NCBI GenBank assembly: GCA_023396625.1
Contig: JAEWVY010000310.1
Span: 1 to 7,546, forward strand
Source: Pseudomonadota bacterium
GTDB lineage: Bacteria; Pseudomonadota; Gammaproteobacteria; Burkholderiales; Burkholderiaceae_C
Reading direction: 5' to 3'
Length of the DNA: 7,546 bases
A program made the position numbers and the translations under genes. Position 1 is the stretch's first letter. Each line of letters begins with the position of its first letter. Under the pieces are notes generated by a model. That model was not told where the DNA came from. It was given only the letters and a program-made list of their open reading frames with translations, and searched no databases. Shown piece after piece: positions 1 through 6,234 of this stretch.

Positions 1-1
1 C

Positions 2-211
2 CAGACGTTCAACGAAGTCGCCCAGGCCGTGACGGCGTTTCATGGCCATGGCGAGATCGAATACATTCCCTTCCCCGATCACCTGCGCGGCGTCTACCAA
101 AGCTTCACCGAAGCCGACATGCGCGCCCTCAGGGCCGCAGGTTGCGACTTGCCCTTCATGCCGGTCGAACAGGGCGTTCCACGCTACCTCGAATGGTTGT
201 CCCGGTCCTGA
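2..211 (+). CDS. hldD: ADP-L-glycero-D-manno-heptose 6-epimerase, C-terminal fragment
   Basis: This is the last 69 codons of an open frame entering from the left edge; the start and the NADP-binding Rossmann domain lie outside. HldD (RfaD) epimerises ADP-D-glycero-D-manno-heptose to the L-glycero form, the activated cytoplasmic donor for the inner-core heptosyltransferases. The visible part fits the family's C-terminal substrate-binding region: IEYIPFPDHLRGVYQSFTEA is followed by a leucine-arginine helix, LRAAGCDLPF, and a final VEQGVPRYLEWL helix. E. coli HldD ends in the same order (IPFPDKLKG, QADL, LRAAGYDKPF, GV..Y..WL). The next gene, waaF, uses the product's pathway, which supports the call. 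The frame ends in TGA with no sign of damage. Family identity is recognised from memory, and only about a quarter of the usual roughly 310-330 residues is visible. Confidence 0.9.
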   Translation, partial: QTFNEVAQAVTAFHGHGEIEYIPFPDHLRGVYQSFTEADMRALRAAGCDLPFMPVEQGVPRYLEWLSRS

Positions 212-212
212 A

Positions 213-232
213 CGCGGAAAGACCGCGCCTTT
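213..232 (+). terminator. Possible weak terminator or attenuator after hldD
   Basis: Two bases after the hldD stop, CGCGG (213-217) and CCGCG (223-227) form a perfect 5-bp stem around the loop AAAGA. It is followed by CCTTTC, a very short T-run. The stem is short and the T-run poor, so this could be a leaky terminator, an mRNA-stabilising hairpin, or chance in GC-rich DNA. Confidence 0.3.
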
Positions 233-236
233 CGAC

Positions 237-263
237 GCCCACCCGGCCTGAAGCAGGGTGGGC
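237..263 (+). promoter_or_regulatory. 8-bp inverted repeat in the hldD-waaF gap
   Basis: GCCCACCC (237-244) and GGGTGGGC (256-263) are perfect reverse complements separated by 11 nt. No T-tract follows, so this is not a standard intrinsic terminator. The right arm contains the in-frame GTG at 258 and ends 12 nt before the preferred waaF start at 276. The hairpin would bury the upstream GTG in the mRNA. A role in translation or mRNA processing is inference. Confidence 0.35.
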
Positions 264-275
264 ACGGTGGCCGGC

Positions 276-1295
276 GTGAAGGCGCAAGACCGCATCCTGA
301 TCGTGGGGCCATCGTGGGTGGGCGACATGGTGATGGCCCAAGCCTTGTTCATGGTGCTGCGAACGCAGCATCCATCGACGCAGATCGATGTGCTCGCACC
401 AGGCTGGTCGCTGCCACTGCTGGCCCGCATGCCCGAAGTCGCGCGAGGGATCACCATGCCTCTTGGGCATGGCGAGCTGGCCCTTGGCCGCCGCTGGCGC
501 CTGGGACGAAGCCTGCGCGGCCGCTACACACGTGCCATCGTGCTGCCGGGCTCGCTCAAATCCGCGCTGATTCCCTACTGGGCCGGCATTCCGCGGCGAA
601 CGGGTTACCGGGGCGAACACCGCTATGGTCTGATCAACGACATGCGCACACTGGACAGGGCGCAACTCCCGATGACAGTGCAGCGCTTCGTGGCCTTGGG
701 CAAGGAAACGTCGGCCCCCATGCCAGAGCCTTTGCCGCGCCCCAGGCTGCAAACTAGCCGGGACAACCGGGAGCGCCTGGTGGCACGTTTGCGGCTCGAC
801 CTCCTGCGACCCGCGATCGCCTTCATGCCGGGCGCGGAATATGGACCGGCAAAACAGTGGCCTCTGGCACATTTCACCCAGCTTGCTCGCGAGTTGGTGG
901 CGCAAGGCCGGCAGGTCTGGGTCCTGGGCTCGGCACGAGATGCCGCAGCGGGTGAAACCATAGCCACCGAGGCCGGGACCGGGGTGCGAAATTTCTGTGG
1001 TCAAACCCATCTGGAAGACGCGGTTGACTTGCTCGGGCTTGCTCACGCGTGTGTCACCAACGACTCCGGCCTGATGCACATCGCCGCTGCCCTCGACGTG
1101 CCGGCGATCGCCCTGTTTGGTTCCACATCCGCGCAGCACACGCCCCCCCTGTCGACCAGAGCCCAGGTCCTGAACCTGGGTCTCGACTGCTCGCCCTGCT
1201 TCAAGCGTACCTGCCCGCTCGGACACACGCGATGTCTGGTCGACATCCGGCCCGAACATGTCCTGGCCCAGCTTTCGAGGATCGCGGATGACTGA
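276..1295 (+). CDS. waaF: ADP-heptose:LPS heptosyltransferase II (GT9)
   Basis: WaaF adds the second L-glycero-D-manno-heptose to heptose I of the LPS inner core on the cytoplasmic face of the inner membrane. The 339-residue product has the GT9 two-domain layout. The N-terminal motif ILIVGPSWVGDMVMAQ (residues 7-22) holds the conserved Asp (D17). PGAEYGPAKQWP (185-196) carries the conserved Lys (K193). TNDSGLMHIAAAL (261-273) with D263 and LFGSTSAQHTPP (280-291) form the ADP-heptose site. A WaaF-typical cysteine cluster, CSPCFKRTCPLGHTRC, lies at 305-320. Length matches E. coli WaaF (348). Start choice: the frame also has GTG at 258 and 267. GTG 276 is preferred because the protein then begins MKAQDRILIVGPSWVG, as family members do, and GGTGG (266-270) sits 5 nt upstream. 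It follows hldD by 64 nt, and its end overlaps the ligase gene by 8 nt. A run of seven C at 1143-1149 lies in the coding sequence. Confidence 0.95.
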   Translation: MKAQDRILIVGPSWVGDMVMAQALFMVLRTQHPSTQIDVLAPGWSLPLLARMPEVARGITMPLGHGELALGRRWRLGRSLRGRYTRAIVLPGSLKSALIPYWAGIPRRTGYRGEHRYGLINDMRTLDRAQLPMTVQRFVALGKETSAPMPEPLPRPRLQTSRDNRERLVARLRLDLLRPAIAFMPGAEYGPAKQWPLAHFTQLARELVAQGRQVWVLGSARDAAAGETIATEAGTGVRNFCGQTHLEDAVDLLGLAHACVTNDSGLMHIAAALDVPAIALFGSTSAQHTPPLSTRAQVLNLGLDCSPCFKRTCPLGHTRCLVDIRPEHVLAQLSRIADD

Positions 1296-2508
1296 GATGA
1301 CCGCGACACCCCAGAAGAGGGGTTACGACTGGAGCCACGGAAGCGAGCTGGCTGCACGGTGGATGGCCGTGGCCAGCGCTGCCGCCTTGCTGCTGCCCAC
1401 GATGTGGCTGAGCCTGTCGACATTGCTGTTCCTTGTTTTCTGGATTGCCGCGGGCAACTTCAGGGAACGCTGGCAGCAGCTGCGGCGACAGCCGGTGGCT
1501 CTCGCCAGCCTGCTTCTGCTGGTTTGGCTGGCGTTCACCGTCCTCTGGTCCCCCGTCACCTGGACACAGGCGCTGGGAAACTGGTGGCAATACCGAGAGC
1601 TGCTGCTGCTGGCGCTGATGCTCTCCATCGTGAATGAGGCCCTATGGGGCTGGCGCATGCTCCGTGCGTTTCTGGCCCTGTTTTTCGTCACGTTGTTGTT
1701 GTCCTACGGGCAGTGGCTGGGATGGGTCCCTCCCAACCGCTGGCGCACGCCATCGGCCTTCACGTCGCATATCGCCTATTCGATCATGCTCGCGTTCGTG
1801 TGCTGGACCTGCTTGTGGCTGGCGCTGTCAGCCCCCCGCCGTCGGTGGCTATGGGTCGGCTATGGAGCGATGGCTTTTTTCAACCTGTTCTTCGTGAATA
1901 CCGGACGCACAGGCCAGGCCGTTTTTCTGGCGTTGCTGGCGTTGACCCTTCTGCAGCGCTGGCGCTGGCGCGGCGCACTCGCGGCGATCGCCCTCGTTTC
2001 CGTCCTGGTCGCCGGCCTCTATGCTTTTTCCCCGACTTTTCACGCCCGCGTTGTCGAAGGCCTGGGGGACTTTGAGCAGCAGCGCACCGGACATGTCAGC
2101 ACGTCACTGGCCTTTCGCCTGGAATTCTGGAAGACCAGCCTGGAACTCGGTGCACGCCACCCTGTTTTCGGTGGGGGCATGGCCAGCTATCGCGTGGAAT
2201 ACGAACAGATGGCGCAGACCAAGGGATGGACCGGGGACCGGCTGTCACGCAACCCGCACAGTGAATATCTGCTCATCTGGACCCAAGGCGGCATCGTGGG
2301 CCTGCTCCTGTTACTGTTTCTGGGGTGGGCCCAATGGCAGGGAAGCAAGCAGCTGCCCGTCCCGGCCCGCCCCATGGCGCAGTGCCTGACAGCCACCGTG
2401 GCCATCGGCGCCCTGTTCAACTCCTCCTTGCTCGACAACCAGGATGGCCATTTTTACGCCATCTTGACCGCAACCCTGTGGAGCCTGCGGTCATGGAGAA
2501 TGGCCTGA
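1288..2508 (+). CDS. waaL: O-antigen ligase family membrane protein (Wzy_C domain)
   Basis: This is a 406-residue polytopic inner-membrane protein with roughly 11-12 hydrophobic segments, starting near residues 24-56, 69-90, 103-142, 157-206 and 209-246. A large periplasmic loop spans about 250-325, and two or three more segments follow (328-348, about 364-402). This is the layout of WaaL, which transfers O-polysaccharide from undecaprenyl diphosphate to the lipid A-core. Wzy_C landmarks are NTGRTGQ (204-210, R207), AFRLEFW (275-281, R277), HPVFGGG (291-297) and NPHSEYLL (322-329). H324 matches the loop histidine considered essential in WaaL. The tail FNSSLLDNQDGHFYAIL (377-393) also resembles ligases. 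ATG 1288 is chosen over ATG 1258 because GAGGA lies 7 nt upstream and the overlap with waaF falls to 8 nt; ATG 1297 is also possible. Wzy polymerases share the fold, but placement among core genes favours ligase. Confidence 0.85.
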   Translation: MTEMTATPQKRGYDWSHGSELAARWMAVASAAALLLPTMWLSLSTLLFLVFWIAAGNFRERWQQLRRQPVALASLLLLVWLAFTVLWSPVTWTQALGNWWQYRELLLLALMLSIVNEALWGWRMLRAFLALFFVTLLLSYGQWLGWVPPNRWRTPSAFTSHIAYSIMLAFVCWTCLWLALSAPRRRWLWVGYGAMAFFNLFFVNTGRTGQAVFLALLALTLLQRWRWRGALAAIALVSVLVAGLYAFSPTFHARVVEGLGDFEQQRTGHVSTSLAFRLEFWKTSLELGARHPVFGGGMASYRVEYEQMAQTKGWTGDRLSRNPHSEYLLIWTQGGIVGLLLLLFLGWAQWQGSKQLPVPARPMAQCLTATVAIGALFNSSLLDNQDGHFYAILTATLWSLRSWRMA

Positions 2509-3272
2509 TGAGCCTGTCGGTCATCCTGATCACTCGCAACGAAGCCGCGCGCTTGCGCGACGTGCTGCAGGCCGTGGCCTGGGCCGACGAGATTGTCGTG
2601 GTGGATTCTGGCAGCACGGACGATACCGTCGCCATCGCGAGAAGCTTCGGCGCCAAGGTGGCGGTCACTCAACACTGGCCCGGTTTTGGGCCCCAGAAAA
2701 ATCTGGCGCTGGACCAGGCGACAGGTGACTGGGTTTTGTCCATCGACGCCGATGAGGTCGTCACCCCGGCCCTGGCGCAGGAGATCAGGCATGCGATGGC
2801 CACGCCCCAGGGCGAGGTCTATGCCCTGCCCCGACTCTCGTTCTTCCTCGGTCGCCCCATGAAACATGGCGGATGGTGGCCGGACCTCGTGCCGCGGCTG
2901 TTCAGACGTGGCCATGCCAGGTTCTCGGATGATCTGGTGCATGAACGCTTGGTTTTCGACAGCCGGGCCATCGCGCTGAGAAATCTTCTGCTGCACGACA
3001 CCATGCCCTCGCTCGAAGACGCGATTTCGAAAATGGACCGCTACTCCAGCGCTGGAGCCCTGCGCATGCACGGCCAGGGACGGACTTCGGGCGTCGGCCG
3101 GGCGTTGGCCCATGGGGCATGGACCTTCTTTCGCTGCTACGTCCTGAAGGCGGGCTTCCTGGATGGCGCCGAAGGTTTCGTGCTGGCTGCCGCGAATGCG
3201 CAAGGCACCTACTACCGCTACATCAAGCTATGGCTTCTGGGGCGTCCCCCGGCGCAACGGACAATCCCATGA
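2508..3272 (+). CDS. waaE: Family 2 glycosyltransferase, WaaE/LgtF (KdtX)-like LPS core glucosyltransferase
   Basis: The product has 254 residues, the usual size for the WaaE/KdtX/LgtF group. Characterised members add a beta-1,4-linked glucose to heptose I of the inner core from UDP-glucose at the cytoplasmic face. The GT-A fold is clear: SLSVILITRNEAARL at the N-terminus, ADEIVVVDSGSTDDT (26-40) for nucleotide binding, GFGPQKNLALDQATGDWVLS (59-78), and a DAD metal-binding motif at 80-82. Subgroup landmarks follow: GGWWPDLVPRLFRR (121-134) and LVHERL (143-148). ATG 2508 overlaps the ligase stop as TGATG, and GGAGA (2495-2499) lies 8 nt upstream; in-frame ATG 2493 is less well placed. The 3' end overlaps the next gene by ATGA. 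No defect is visible. Glucose to heptose I is expected by homology; sugar and linkage cannot be read from sequence. Confidence 0.85.
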   Translation: MSLSVILITRNEAARLRDVLQAVAWADEIVVVDSGSTDDTVAIARSFGAKVAVTQHWPGFGPQKNLALDQATGDWVLSIDADEVVTPALAQEIRHAMATPQGEVYALPRLSFFLGRPMKHGGWWPDLVPRLFRRGHARFSDDLVHERLVFDSRAIALRNLLLHDTMPSLEDAISKMDRYSSAGALRMHGQGRTSGVGRALAHGAWTFFRCYVLKAGFLDGAEGFVLAAANAQGTYYRYIKLWLLGRPPAQRTIP

Positions 3273-4102
3273 CCCCCGCTGTCAGCATCATTGTCACCAC
3301 CTTCAACTGGCCGCAGGCGCTGGCCAAGGTGTTGCTCGGCCTCGGGCGGCAACTCAGGGCTCCGCTGGAGGTTCTGGTGGCCGATGATGGCTCGGACCAG
3401 CAAACAGCCCAGCTCATCGACAGTCTGGCCTCGCGGTTGCCCTTTCCACTTCGCCACGTGTGGCAGGAACACCAGGGGTTTCGGGCCGCACGGGGGCGCA
3501 ACCGGGCGGCGGCCCTGGCCCGTGGGGACTACCTGATCTTCCTCGATGGTGACTGTGTGCCTTTGCCCGGCTTCGTCGCGGGGCACCTGCGACTGGCCCA
3601 GGCACACCGATTCATCGCCGGACAGCGGATTCTGCTCTCCAGGAATCTGACCGAGCAGTGGCTCTTGGAAGGGAAAACGTGGCGTGATGCCGGGCGGATG
3701 CAGTGGCTGCTTGGACGCCTTTCCGGTGACATCAACCGCCTCTCGCCGTTACTGAATCTGCCCGATGGCCACTGGAGGCAGCGCGCTCCTTCCCGCTGGG
3801 AAGGTGTGAAGACCTGCAACCTGAGCCTCTGGCGATCAGATTTCCTGGCCATCAACGGCTTCGATGAAGCATTCATGGGCTGGGGCCATGAAGACGCCGA
3901 TTTGGCCGTGCGGCTGATCCGCCACGGGGTGACCCGCAAGGATGGCCGTTTTGCGGCACCGGTGCTTCATCTCTGGCACCCGCCTGCCGCGCGAAGTCAG
4001 GAGGCAGGCAACCGGTCCCTGCTGGACCGCACACTGGCAGGGGAAAGACCCGTGGTCGCGCAAGAGGGCCTGAGCCAGCATCTGCAATGCATGACGCTAT
4101 GA
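3269..4102 (+). CDS. Family 2 glycosyltransferase with C-terminal 7C-type galactosyltransferase domain
   Basis: The product has 277 residues with two recognisable parts. Residues 1-110 form a GT-A nucleotide-sugar domain: VSIIVTTFNWPQALAKVL (5-22), EVLVADDGSD (34-43), GFRAARGRNRAAALARGDYL (70-89) and the metal-binding FLDGD (91-95). Residues 183-240 match the conserved region of polymerase- and galactosyltransferase-type enzymes: CNLSLWRSDFLAINGFDEAF (183-202), GWGHEDADLAVRL (204-216) and LHLWHP (233-238). The WGxEDxDL motif contributes acceptor or catalytic residues in that family. No transmembrane segment or signal peptide is seen, so it is cytoplasmic or peripheral. The start is fixed by the ATGA overlap (3269-3272); the ribosome-binding site is weak, suggesting coupling. 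The 3' end also forms an ATGA overlap with the waaQ-like gene. It probably extends the LPS core with a hexose or amino-hexose; donor and acceptor are unknown, so no symbol is given. Confidence 0.85.
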   Translation: MTPAVSIIVTTFNWPQALAKVLLGLGRQLRAPLEVLVADDGSDQQTAQLIDSLASRLPFPLRHVWQEHQGFRAARGRNRAAALARGDYLIFLDGDCVPLPGFVAGHLRLAQAHRFIAGQRILLSRNLTEQWLLEGKTWRDAGRMQWLLGRLSGDINRLSPLLNLPDGHWRQRAPSRWEGVKTCNLSLWRSDFLAINGFDEAFMGWGHEDADLAVRLIRHGVTRKDGRFAAPVLHLWHPPAARSQEAGNRSLLDRTLAGERPVVAQEGLSQHLQCMTL

Positions 4103-5199
4103 GCGCCAAGCCGCCGGACCGCGTCCTGCTGATCGCCCTGCAGCAAATCGGCGATGTGCTGCTGAGCACCCCGCTGTTGCACAGCCTGCGCATGGCCTGG
4201 CCGCAGGCGCGGATCGACGTGCTGGTCTTCGAAGGCACGGGTTCGATCCTGGATGGCAATCCGGATTGCTCCAAGGTGATCGAGGTCCCACGGCGAGGCC
4301 CCTGGAGAGCACAGCGGCATGCCTTGTGCCGGATCTTCCGCGCTTACGACCTGGCGGTGACCACCCAGGCCGGGGACAAATCCCATCTCTACGCCCTGGC
4401 GGCCGCGCCACGTCGCGCCGGCCTCATCGCGGACCGGGGAGCCTCCAGCCTGTGGAAGCGCTGGTCCTGCAACCCGTGGGTATGGCTGGACGATCTCTCG
4501 ACACACACCGTGATCCAGAATCTGACGCTGGCCAAAGCCATGGGACTTTCCCCCTGCCCCGTGGTCATCCCGCCAAGAGCGACGACCGGCAGCGCCATGC
4601 CCTTCGATCCGCCAGCGTCCTATGCGGTGATTCACCCCTATCCCATGTGGCGATACAAGCGCTGGCCGGAAGAATGTTGGCTCAGTCTGATTTATGCATT
4701 GAACCACCGTGGCCTTTTTGTCCTGATCAGCGGCGGCCCTGACCCACAAGAGCGCACCGCGTGCGCCCGCTTGGCGGCGGCCGCAGGAGACCAAACTGTC
4801 GATGCATCGGGACGCCTGAGCTTCTCCCAATTGGCCACCCTGCTGCGCGGAGCGCGCCTCTACGTCGGCCCCGACACGGTCACGACCCATCTGGCGGCTG
4901 CCTGTGGCACCCCTACCGCGGCGCTCTTCGGACCCAGCAACCCTGTCAAATGGGGGCCGTGGCCCGCAGGCGCGAGCGCTGATGGCAACGCAAGTCCATA
5001 CGTCATGAGCAAGCAACCCTGGCAACGGGCAGGCAATGTTGCTCTGATTCAAGGTCCCGGGACATGCGTGCCTTGCCGACTGGAGGGCTGCGAGCGACAC
5101 AAGGGGAGCCACAGTCGCTGCATGGACGAGCTGACCGTGTCCGTCGTGCTGGAAGCCATCACCGGCCTCCTTCAGGATATCCCTCCGTGCGCATCCTGA
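4099..5199 (+). CDS. waaQ: Family 9 glycosyltransferase, WaaQ-like (heptosyltransferase III type)
   Basis: This 366-residue GT9 protein is distinct from the WaaF and WaaC products. RVLLIALQQIGDVLLSTPLL (8-27) carries the catalytic-type Asp D19. ARIDVLVFEGTGSILDGNPD (37-56) is characteristic of the WaaQ branch. HPYPMWRYKRWP (179-190) has K187, and YVGPDTVTTHLAAACGTPTA (255-274) has D259. FGPSNPVKWGPWP (277-289) and the cysteine-rich CVPCRLEGCERH (323-334), with a further Cys at 341, resemble a betaproteobacterial set of core GT9 enzymes. WaaQ adds a branching heptose III to heptose II in enterobacteria, so a third heptosyl or similar transferase is likely here; the sugar is inferred. ATG 4099 is chosen for the ATGA overlap with the upstream stop; in-frame ATG 4087 would add four residues (MHDA). 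No strong ribosome-binding site is seen, consistent with coupling. The 3' end overlaps waaC by 13 nt. Confidence 0.8.
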   Translation: MSAKPPDRVLLIALQQIGDVLLSTPLLHSLRMAWPQARIDVLVFEGTGSILDGNPDCSKVIEVPRRGPWRAQRHALCRIFRAYDLAVTTQAGDKSHLYALAAAPRRAGLIADRGASSLWKRWSCNPWVWLDDLSTHTVIQNLTLAKAMGLSPCPVVIPPRATTGSAMPFDPPASYAVIHPYPMWRYKRWPEECWLSLIYALNHRGLFVLISGGPDPQERTACARLAAAAGDQTVDASGRLSFSQLATLLRGARLYVGPDTVTTHLAAACGTPTAALFGPSNPVKWGPWPAGASADGNASPYVMSKQPWQRAGNVALIQGPGTCVPCRLEGCERHKGSHSRCMDELTVSVVLEAITGLLQDIPPCAS

Positions 5200-6179
5200 T
5201 CGTCAAGACCTCGTCGCTGGGCGATGTCGTGCATATGCTTCCCGCGTTGACGGATGCCGTCCATCGCATCCCCGGACTTCGTGCCGACTGGGTGGTCGAA
5301 GAGGCATTCGACGCTGTCCCCCGCTGGCACCCAGCTGTCGACCGCGTGCTACCCGTGGCCATCCGCCGCTGGCGTCGGAGTCTGCTCTCGCGGGCCACCT
5401 GGGAGCAGATCGCTGCGTTCCGCGACCGACTCAAGGCCACACCGTACGACGCCGTCATCGACTCTCAGGGTCTGCTGAAGTCGGCCTGGATCGCTTGGTC
5501 ATCGCGCGGCCCGCGTTGGGGCTTCGACCGCCGGTCCATCCGCGAACCCCTGGCAACCCTGGCCTACCACCGGCGAGCGTATGTCTCGACCAAATGCCAT
5601 GCCATCGAACGCAATCGTCAGCTTCTGGCCAAGGCACTGGGTTACAGCCTGGACGATCTTGGCTTGGACTACGGCGTGCAGGCCTTTCTCTCCAGCCCCC
5701 GGGCCCCCCGCGACTCAGCAGCCTACCCACGCCACGTCATGGCCTTGCATGGCACAAGCCGCATCGACAAGGAGTGGCCGCAGGCTTGCTGGATAGCCCT
5801 TGGACATCTTCTTGCCAAACATGGCAGCGGCTTGCTCCTGCCCTGGGGCAATACGCGGGAACAAGAGCGGGCCCAGAGCATCGCATCGCAGGTGCCGGGC
5901 TGCCTCGTTCTGCCGCGCCTGGATCTCGACCATCTCGCCGTGCGCATTGGAAGCGCTCCAGCGGTGGTCGGCATGGACACCGGCCTGATGCACATCGCAG
6001 CGGCGTTTGGACGACCTGGCGTCGCCCTGTTCCCTGCCACGGCTCCAGAGCTGACCGGGGTCAGGCCGGCGGCTGGATCACCACAGATCCTCAACCTGAC
6101 CGGCTCCGAGGACATGACCCCCGATCATGTGGGCGCCCAGCTTCTTCGCTTGCTGCCAGACGAAACACGCGCCGTCTGA
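5187..6179 (+). CDS. waaC: Lipopolysaccharide heptosyltransferase I (GT9)
   Basis: WaaC transfers the first L-glycero-D-manno-heptose from ADP-heptose to Kdo2-lipid A at the cytoplasmic side of the inner membrane. The 330-residue product (E. coli, 319) begins MRILIVKTSSLGDVVHMLPA, nearly the E. coli start, with catalytic D13. DWVVEEAF (33-40), LPVAIRRWRR (55-64) and YDAVIDSQGLLKSA (87-100) are family signatures. GTSRIDKEWP (189-198) holds K195, equivalent to the E. coli lysine contacting the ADP-heptose phosphates, and VVGMDTGLMHIAAAF (260-274) holds D264. The cysteine cluster of WaaF and the WaaQ-like protein is absent, as usual for WaaC. GTG 5187 is the start because it gives the exact family N-terminus and CAGGA (5173-5177) lies 9 nt upstream; upstream in-frame codons lie inside the previous gene. 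It is the last gene of the run, converging on ftsH 55 nt away. Confidence 0.95.
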   Translation: MRILIVKTSSLGDVVHMLPALTDAVHRIPGLRADWVVEEAFDAVPRWHPAVDRVLPVAIRRWRRSLLSRATWEQIAAFRDRLKATPYDAVIDSQGLLKSAWIAWSSRGPRWGFDRRSIREPLATLAYHRRAYVSTKCHAIERNRQLLAKALGYSLDDLGLDYGVQAFLSSPRAPRDSAAYPRHVMALHGTSRIDKEWPQACWIALGHLLAKHGSGLLLPWGNTREQERAQSIASQVPGCLVLPRLDLDHLAVRIGSAPAVVGMDTGLMHIAAAFGRPGVALFPATAPELTGVRPAAGSPQILNLTGSEDMTPDHVGAQLLRLLPDETRAV

Positions 6180-6208
6180 CAGGGCGCCAACCTCGATCTC
6201 GAAACGTG

Positions 6209-6232
6209 AAAAACGCCGCCAGTGAGGCCGCA
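6209..6232 (-). terminator. Probable intrinsic terminator of ftsH
   Basis: Read on the minus strand, two bases after the ftsH stop, TGCGGCC (6232-6226) can pair with GGCGGCG (6220-6214) around the loop TCACT. The stem has six Watson-Crick or wobble pairs and one internal G-G mismatch. It is followed directly by TTTTT (6213-6209). The arrangement fits a rho-independent terminator for ftsH. It lacks a T-run on the plus strand, so it would not serve waaC. Confidence 0.4.
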
Positions 6233-6234
6233 GC

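Noticed and set aside
156..1259. A 367-codon open frame on the minus strand opposite waaF
   Set aside because: It lies antisense to a clear GT9 gene, has no recognisable domain and has the low-complexity composition typical of shadow frames in GC-rich DNA.
1258..1287. Upstream ATG 1258 as the start of the ligase gene
   Set aside because: It would deepen the overlap with waaF to 38 nt and add a non-hydrophobic decapeptide; ATG 1288 has a good Shine-Dalgarno sequence.
2325..2507. Upstream extension of the waaE-like frame into waaL
   Set aside because: The extra residues resemble no glycosyltransferase and overlap conserved ligase sequence; ATG 2508 fits both the family start and the ribosome-binding site.
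3997..5112. A 371-codon open frame on the minus strand opposite the waaQ-like gene
   Set aside because: It is a mirror of a well-supported coding sequence, with no family motif and no plausible start context.
5064..5186. Upstream extension of waaC inside the waaQ-like gene
   Set aside because: The added residues are unlike WaaC, whose conserved N-terminus begins exactly at GTG 5187.
5696..5709. C5-G3-C6 run in waaC
   Set aside because: It encodes a variable Ser-Pro-Arg-Ala-Pro-Arg linker between domains and looks like ordinary GC-rich codon use; no regulatory role is supported.
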